A stretch of DNA of 38,441 nucleotides from CAZJOD01 sp964547525. Lineage in GTDB: Bacteria; Bacillota; Clostridia; JAAYHZ01. Under the pieces are notes generated by a model. That model was not told the origin of the DNA. It was given only the letters and a program-made list of their open reading frames with translations, and did not search any database. This document shows positions 33,848 through 38,441 of this stretch, in pieces. The stretch spans positions 1 through 38,441 of the forward strand of contig CAZJOD010000013.1 in NCBI GenBank assembly GCA_964547525.1, read 5' to 3'. The translations under genes were made by a program, and so were the position numbers. Numbering within the stretch: position 1 is the stretch's first letter; the number at the start of each line of letters is the position of its first letter.

Positions 33848-35374
33848 TTATCTGTTATTTAAAAAAAATTCGGTAAAATCTTTCTTTAAGTCTATACCAT
33901 CTTCTTTTAAAATCTCTTTTGCCAGGTAATAACCGCTAGCCATAACACCTGCAATACCAAATCCGGGGAACACCCATTGTCCGACTAAATACAAATTTTT
34001 AATATCGGATTTTTGTTTTATGAACTTACCATAATATTTTTCTTCAATAGACCATCCCATAAAGGAACCGTTTTTACTGTATGTATATCTTTCAAAAGTT
34101 ATTGGGGTAGACAACTCATGATACACGACAGCATTTATAAAGTCATTTCCCAGATGTTTCTCCAGTCGATTTATAATTGTGTCTTCAACCGATTTTTTTA
34201 GTTCCTTATATGCTTGACCCCGTCCTTTCTTTATTTCTGTTTTCCAATTATCTTTGTAGTGGTAATCCAAGGGAATCAATGCAACAAGCGGTCTATATTT
34301 ATCTCCGTCTTTTTTAGGATATATGTTGATTACTATCGGTGCTGTTTTTTCTGTATATTCTTCAGGTTGTTTCTTATAGTTGATGCTATCTGTAATAACT
34401 ATACTCTCGGTATTATCAAAATTGTACCTGTCATTTACAGACATAAATAAAGTACACGCTGAAGGGAATGTCTTTTTATTTGCAATCTTATGCCTTATAT
34501 TTTTTAAGCGTTTTTCTTGCTCTTTTATCATATTATATGTAAAGTGTGGTGATACATTACTTATAATCTTTCCACGATATTCATCTCCGGCCTTAGTCCT
34601 AACCCCATATGCATATCCGTCATTTACAAGTATTTCAGTTACTTCAGTATTTAATTTCAATATACCACCCTTTTCATACAGGCTTTTTATCGCTGCATCA
34701 GGTATTGCCTGCATTCCCGACTTCGGATATTCGTTGTTACCGAACACACTCCACTGATAAGCAAAAGCCATAAATACCATGGGATACGGACAGTATGAGT
34801 AAATCGCCGATTTTAATTCATCAGAATCGGTAAATTGATCTAAAACCTTTTTCACGTCTTTAGTTCCATATTTCATAAACACCGGTTTTTGCTTAAACGA
34901 TTTCATACCGAATTTTATTAGTTGAAACGGATTCATATCATAAGGAGGTTCCGGTGCTTCCATACCGGAAAACATTTCAGTGTTAATAGTTTCCATTATA
35001 TTAAATAGTTTCTCAACATCAGCTTCATTATCTGGAAACTCTTTTTTAAAATCTTGTTTTATGTTCCCATGCCTGAATACATGCTTCTTACCATCCATAT
35101 AAGTAATCATATCACCCCTGCACGGAACAGTTTCAACCTGTGGCGCTCCCCAATACTCCAAAAACTGTGGTATGGTCTGATTTTCTTTTAACTCAAATAA
35201 TCCGTGTATTCCTAAATCAAACCGGACTCCTTTTCTTGCAAATGAAGATACAAACCCCCCGGGAATATTATGCTTTTCCAACACCAATACTCTTTTATTG
35301 TAACCGGTCAAAAAGTTAGCCGTACTTAAACCGCCCATTCCTGCTCCAATTATTATGAAATCATACTTTTCCAT
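33848..35374 (-). CDS. CrtI/phytoene-desaturase-like FAD oxidoreductase
   Basis: A 508-residue flavoprotein with an N-terminal dinucleotide-binding motif FIIIGAGMGGLSTANFL, then LVLEKHNIPGGFVSSF, a long substrate domain, and the C-terminal LYLVGQWVFPGFGIAGVMASG flavin motif. It belongs to the CrtI/retinol saturase-like group of FAD enzymes. No phytoene synthase or other carotenoid gene is nearby, so carotenoid synthesis should not be assumed. GGAGG precedes the ATG at 35374 by 5 bases; the in-frame ATG at 35386 overlaps the ribosome binding site and is rejected. It is monocistronic, and its putative -35 box falls inside the copy-2 dispersed repeat. Confidence 0.87.
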   Translation of the reverse strand: MEKYDFIIIGAGMGGLSTANFLTGYNKRVLVLEKHNIPGGFVSSFARKGVRFDLGIHGLFELKENQTIPQFLEYWGAPQVETVPCRGDMITYMDGKKHVFRHGNIKQDFKKEFPDNEADVEKLFNIMETINTEMFSGMEAPEPPYDMNPFQLIKFGMKSFKQKPVFMKYGTKDVKKVLDQFTDSDELKSAIYSYCPYPMVFMAFAYQWSVFGNNEYPKSGMQAIPDAAIKSLYEKGGILKLNTEVTEILVNDGYAYGVRTKAGDEYRGKIISNVSPHFTYNMIKEQEKRLKNIRHKIANKKTFPSACTLFMSVNDRYNFDNTESIVITDSINYKKQPEEYTEKTAPIVINIYPKKDGDKYRPLVALIPLDYHYKDNWKTEIKKGRGQAYKELKKSVEDTIINRLEKHLGNDFINAVVYHELSTPITFERYTYSKNGSFMGWSIEEKYYGKFIKQKSDIKNLYLVGQWVFPGFGIAGVMASGYYLAKEILKEDGIDLKKDFTEFFLNNR

Positions 35375-35411
35375 TACACCCTCCATACGAATCTTTTAAC
35401 ATAATATTTCT

Positions 35412-35440
35412 AAAATAAATAGTTAAGATTCTACTGTAAA
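35412..35440 (-). promoter_or_regulatory. Candidate promoter of the CrtI-like gene
   Basis: On the minus strand TTTACA (35435-35440) and TATTTT (35412-35417) are 17 bases apart, about 38 bases upstream of the start. The -35 box lies at the outer end of the dispersed repeat, so the repeat may supply part of the promoter. Confidence 0.4.
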
Positions 35441-35561
35441 AATTTTATTTTATTGCGATAAACCAACGAACATGGAACCGGAGTTGTAAAATCAATTAGT
35501 GAAGGTATTTTCAATGATTAGTACACTGTGGTTCACAGTAATTGAATTATTGCAGTGAGAT
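35431..35561 (-). repeat. MITE-like dispersed repeat, copy 2
   Basis: The reverse complement of this stretch aligns with 29960-30100, including TCACTGCAATAA near one end, GAACCACAGTGTACTA, ATTGAAAAT, CCTTCACTAATTGATTTT, and GCAATAAAATA with TTTTTACAGTAG at the other end. It lacks the TTCACT duplication of copy 1. No flanking target duplication is evident here. Confidence 0.7.
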
Positions 35562-35656
35562 CATTATTAATAATTAATTTTTTTATTATAATATCATAAA
35601 ATCTTTTTATTAAAATAACATTTCTAGAAAAGAAACCAGAATACCAAAAATAAAAA

Positions 35657-35692
35657 ATAAAAGCCAAAAACATTAAATGTTTCGGCTTTTAT
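35657..35692 (-). terminator. Terminator of the solute-binding-protein operon
   Basis: ATAAAAGCC (35657-35665) and GGCTTTTAT (35684-35692) form the base of a stem that continues with one bulge to a small loop. On the minus strand it is followed by a long T-rich run. It lies 120 bases downstream of the binding-protein stop codon. Confidence 0.7.
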
Positions 35693-35810
35693 AAACTCTT
35701 TCGGTACGTCGATAAATACCAAATGATGTACATCCGGTTTTACAAAACATATATTTGTATATTTGTTTATGATTACATTTTGTAGCTAAATCATTTCAAT
35801 TGAAATATAC

Positions 35811-37649
35811 TTATTGTATACTGTTATAGTATTGGTAGGGTTTTACATCATCTCTATTCCAAATCTCAACCCATGATTCTAATCCCGCCGCATAAATCTG
35901 TTCTATGTAATGTTCCCACTCGGTATCCATGTTAGCTACCTGACCTGCCCAAATCTTTTTTGTAAAATCATTATGTACGGTATTTATTTGGGGTGATGTT
36001 TCATCTCGCAGTTTCTTGTATTCCACATACATCTCCGTAGGCATGGTAAACTCCGAATAATATTTGCCCGGTCTAATCCATAAGCTATCATGGTAATATC
36101 CACCTTCATTGTGTATTTCCCAAAAATCAATAAGTTGATTTGTGAAAGCATCGTAACTAAAATAGATCTTATTGTCGCTTACAAAGTTAATATTTCCAAA
36201 TTGTCCGAACACATTGGTTCCCTTACCTGCATATTTGGCAGGTATCTTTTCAGGGTCGGTTAATATGATCGTACTTTTCATCGGTTCCCCTGCCCATTTA
36301 TAGTGAACTCCTTCAATACCGAACTTATATCTCATCCAGTTTTCGCCAAAGTATGAATACTCCAGTAACTGTAAGATCCTTATAAGTTTGTCATCCGATA
36401 CATCTATACCAATAGGATATGTATAACTTGCATTCCAGTTAAAAGTCCAATACGGTCTGAACTTTCCTTTTTCACCCGGCACAGGAGTAACCACAAACTT
36501 AGCTTCAGGTTCGTTTTGAAGTATTGACAAAGGGGGTCTGTTTACCGCCTGTAAGTTGTATCCAAGTATGGATGAGCCACACAAAGCATTCATAAATGCA
36601 GTTTTACCTGTTGCCCAAATAGCGAAAAGCTCATTTGCATAAGATTCTTTTCCAGGAATCCATTTCATATAACCTTTATCAAGCATTTCGGTCAAAAATA
36701 TAAATGTATCCTTATAAGGTGTATATGCATAATACGGGACATAATCTCCTGTTACAGGGTCTTTGTAAAAGTGGTTGGCATCTTTGTCATATCCATACAT
36801 TCCGTATGAGATGTAAATGTCATACCATGTGTTAGAATAGGCTGAGCCATAAGAATCATCAACACCGTTCCCATCCGGGTCGTCTTCTGTACAAGCCCTA
36901 AGTATTTCCTTAACATCGTCCACTGAGAATTTTGTACTCGAATAATATATATTATTACTGAATTCAGGGTTAGCAGATGGAATCATCGGTGTCAAGTCAT
37001 CCATCCGATACCCGAGTTCTTCCAGCCAATCCAATCTCCACATCGGTATGTGTCCGGTATGAGTTGCCATGCATGTGAATGATGTCAAACCATAATACTC
37101 ATCTTCTGTCTCCTCAACCTTATTAAAACACAGTCCAACAGGCTCACTTATCAATTGCTTATAATAACTCGGATAATATTGTTTTATTAAATTCAGTTTT
37201 ACAGTCCTGCCTAAGCCTTGTTCATACAGATACTTACCACTTGTATAGTAAAATCCGTAATCCGGTACATCACCCGCAGCTAACATCATTTTTACCTGCT
37301 CCATATTATTGGAGTCCACCTGAACATTCCACATTTTCAAATCAATATTGAATTTTTCCTCCAACTCCAATTCATCCCATCGCCCTTCTACATACAAATG
37401 AGAGGAATATACTCCTACCAACCAGTTAATAGTCATTTTCTCTGCAAAGGGATTAACCGGTAAGGTGGTTTCCTCTTTTTTTGTTGTAGCTGCAGCAGTA
37501 GTGGTAGTTTTTGCAGTAGTTGTAACCGCAGTTACCTGACCGGAGGTTGTCACATCACTTTCCTGAGGTACTTCCGTTTCTGCGGTACACGCAGCAAGTC
37601 CTAAAATCATGGCAATAATAACCGTGAATACTAAAAATTTGTTTCTCAT
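35811..37649 (-). CDS. ABC-type oligosaccharide-binding lipoprotein
   Basis: A 612-residue extracellular solute-binding protein. It begins with a lipoprotein signal peptide (MRNKFLVFTVII) and a lipobox LAAC with the lipidated Cys21, followed by a Thr/Ala-rich linker (about 34-64) and a large binding domain (MTINWLVGVYSSHLYVEGRW). Size and layout match LipO/YtcQ-type binding proteins used by LplB/YtcP permeases for plant or uronate oligosaccharides. It would capture oligosaccharides outside the cell for import. The permease genes are not in view and may lie beyond the right edge or elsewhere. GGAGG precedes the ATG; the upstream partial gene ends 48 bases away on the same strand, and the terminator at 35657 follows. 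Confidence 0.88.
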   Translation of the reverse strand: MRNKFLVFTVIIAMILGLAACTAETEVPQESDVTTSGQVTAVTTTAKTTTTAAATTKKEETTLPVNPFAEKMTINWLVGVYSSHLYVEGRWDELELEEKFNIDLKMWNVQVDSNNMEQVKMMLAAGDVPDYGFYYTSGKYLYEQGLGRTVKLNLIKQYYPSYYKQLISEPVGLCFNKVEETEDEYYGLTSFTCMATHTGHIPMWRLDWLEELGYRMDDLTPMIPSANPEFSNNIYYSSTKFSVDDVKEILRACTEDDPDGNGVDDSYGSAYSNTWYDIYISYGMYGYDKDANHFYKDPVTGDYVPYYAYTPYKDTFIFLTEMLDKGYMKWIPGKESYANELFAIWATGKTAFMNALCGSSILGYNLQAVNRPPLSILQNEPEAKFVVTPVPGEKGKFRPYWTFNWNASYTYPIGIDVSDDKLIRILQLLEYSYFGENWMRYKFGIEGVHYKWAGEPMKSTIILTDPEKIPAKYAGKGTNVFGQFGNINFVSDNKIYFSYDAFTNQLIDFWEIHNEGGYYHDSLWIRPGKYYSEFTMPTEMYVEYKKLRDETSPQINTVHNDFTKKIWAGQVANMDTEWEHYIEQIYAAGLESWVEIWNRDDVKPYQYYNSIQ

Positions 37650-37697
37650 TTTTACACCTCCATTTTAAATTACTTAGAGTTATAAAGTCTAATTAAC

Positions 37698-38441
37698 TCA
37701 GTCAAAATAAATTTTTAAGTCCATATCGGTAATACGAAATTCGTTCTTATCACTATTGTTGCAATTATAAAGTATCTTTATGTCATTTTCACCTAATACA
37801 AACCATTCAATGGGAACAATAAATTCATGCATCCCTTTTTTCCACCAATTCTTGTCATAAAAAACATGATCAGACGGGTTCTTTTTTCCTGATATAATTT
37901 CTATAGGAGCATCATTGTCAATTTTGTCAAATGCATCTTGTGTCAAATGTAAAGGACCGTTATCGTTAATATATAATGACAATATTTCATCTGTACTCAG
38001 TACCCGACAGAACAAAACAATATTCATATGCATGCGACAGTTCTCGGTTAATAGTTTTTGTATATCATCGGCGATTCTTACCTTTGCATATTTTATGTTC
38101 TCACCGATTGTCAAAACCATTGGAAATTGACCTTTTCTATTTATTACATAGTCCTTATCTTTATACATAAGCATTTCAGGACTTCCTAAATCATTGTACA
38201 CAGACTTCCATGCATCGGTTTTCTTTTTCCAATCGTCACTTTTAGACCCATAATCACCTGAACCGGTAGCTATTTGTAAACCGTTGACTCCCGCTCTTAA
38301 AAGAAGAAAAGCTTTAGCATGAAACATCTCAACAGTCATATCTCTGTCATATCTGGTGACATGAGTTTTGTCATCTTCCGGTATAGGATCGGAATTAATG
38401 TATCCCAGGTAAGGTCTAACACACCCGTAAACCTTACATTC
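37698..38441 (-). CDS. 3' part of a large, probably carbohydrate-active protein (5' end outside window)
   Basis: The frame is open without a stop from 37698 to the window edge (247 codons), so the Met at 38339 is internal and not a start. The visible part contains YINSDPIPEDD, THVTRYDRDMTVEMFHAK and RAGVNGLQIATGSGDYG, which look like the end of a TIM-barrel domain, then about 170 residues of beta-rich sequence ending MDLKIYFD. I cannot assign a family. Its position 48 bases upstream of the sugar-binding lipoprotein, on the same strand, supports a glycoside-hydrolase-like role in the same operon. Confidence 0.7.
   Translation of the reverse strand, partial: ECKVYGCVRPYLGYINSDPIPEDDKTHVTRYDRDMTVEMFHAKAFLLLRAGVNGLQIATGSGDYGSKSDDWKKKTDAWKSVYNDLGSPEMLMYKDKDYVINRKGQFPMVLTIGENIKYAKVRIADDIQKLLTENCRMHMNIVLFCRVLSTDEILSLYINDNGPLHLTQDAFDKIDNDAPIEIISGKKNPSDHVFYDKNWWKKGMHEFIVPIEWFVLGENDIKILYNCNNSDKNEFRITDMDLKIYFD

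Larger units (their letters stand above)
35375..35810. other. 436-base intergenic region
   Basis: It contains a candidate promoter for the CrtI-like gene (35412-35440), the second MITE-like repeat (35431-35561) and the terminator of the binding-protein operon (35657-35692). The remaining AT-rich sequence (35693-35810) shows nothing further. Confidence 0.6.

Noticed and set aside
33848..35374. Carotenoid biosynthesis locus
   Set aside because: A CrtI-like enzyme alone is not enough; no phytoene synthase, prenyl synthase or other carotenoid gene is adjacent.

Overview
The window looks like chromosome from a low-G+C, spore-forming Bacillota, most likely a clostridium. By eye it is about one-third G+C. 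Most genes have GGAGG-type ribosome binding sites, σA-like promoters are recognisable, and the gene families (HflKC, DUF3810, twin-HMA CopA, a DUF2807-type regulator, a Tyr/Pro-rich cupin that resembles spore-coat proteins, a lipoprotein sugar-binding protein with a Thr-rich linker) are common in Clostridia. No rRNA, tRNA, CRISPR array, phage module or intact transposase is visible, and I cannot name the species.

Layout. 0-2.3 kb: the tail of an unidentified gene, then an hflK-hflC pair. 2.3-4.7 kb: a membrane-anchored alpha/beta hydrolase and a DUF3810 zinc-peptidase-like membrane protein. 4.9-7.3 kb: a copper P-type ATPase. 7.5-11.3 kb: a two-gene operon with a large DUF4062-STAND-TPR protein (NLR-like architecture) and a small TPR protein. 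11.6-12.2 kb: a cupin. 12.6-19.0 kb: a plus-strand carbohydrate cluster (FAD oxidoreductase, 1019-aa heparinase II/III-type protein, clan GH-A glycosidase), facing a second, inverted 1016-aa heparinase paralogue at 19.2-22.2 kb. 22.4-25.7 kb: a minus-strand operon (CofE/F420-ligase-like enzyme, divergent PRPP synthetase, 71-aa Cys-rich protein, AbrB-type membrane protein). 26.0-29.9 kb: a third heparinase-type protein followed after 22 bp by an orphan cytosine-5 DNA methyltransferase. 30.2-33.6 kb: an EamA transporter, a degenerate GGDEF protein with a ribbon-helix-helix-like tail, and an XRE regulator carrying a GSGD-repeat beta-solenoid domain. 33.8-35.4 kb: a CrtI-type FAD oxidoreductase. 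35.8-38.4 kb: an ABC sugar-binding lipoprotein and the 3' part of a larger gene that runs off the right edge.

How the genes may work together. The three heparinase II/III-type proteins lack signal peptides and carry an N-terminal CxxC...CxxC pair. Together with the glycosidase, the FAD oxidoreductase and the binding protein they suggest import of uronate-containing oligosaccharides followed by cytoplasmic depolymerisation. The substrate cannot be read from the sequence. Several genes are combinations whose function I cannot assign: the STAND protein, the GGDEF-RHH protein, the XRE-GSGD protein, and the CofE-like/PRPP synthetase operon.

Intergenic DNA holds two dispersed repeat families. One is a roughly 140-bp MITE-like element with copies at 30.0 and 35.5 kb in opposite orientation. 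The other is a GC-rich GCAGGGAC-type repeat at 12.4 and 31.2 kb. Several conventionally predicted starts (TTG or upstream ATG) were moved to the codon served by a GGAGG site; each case is explained in its entry.
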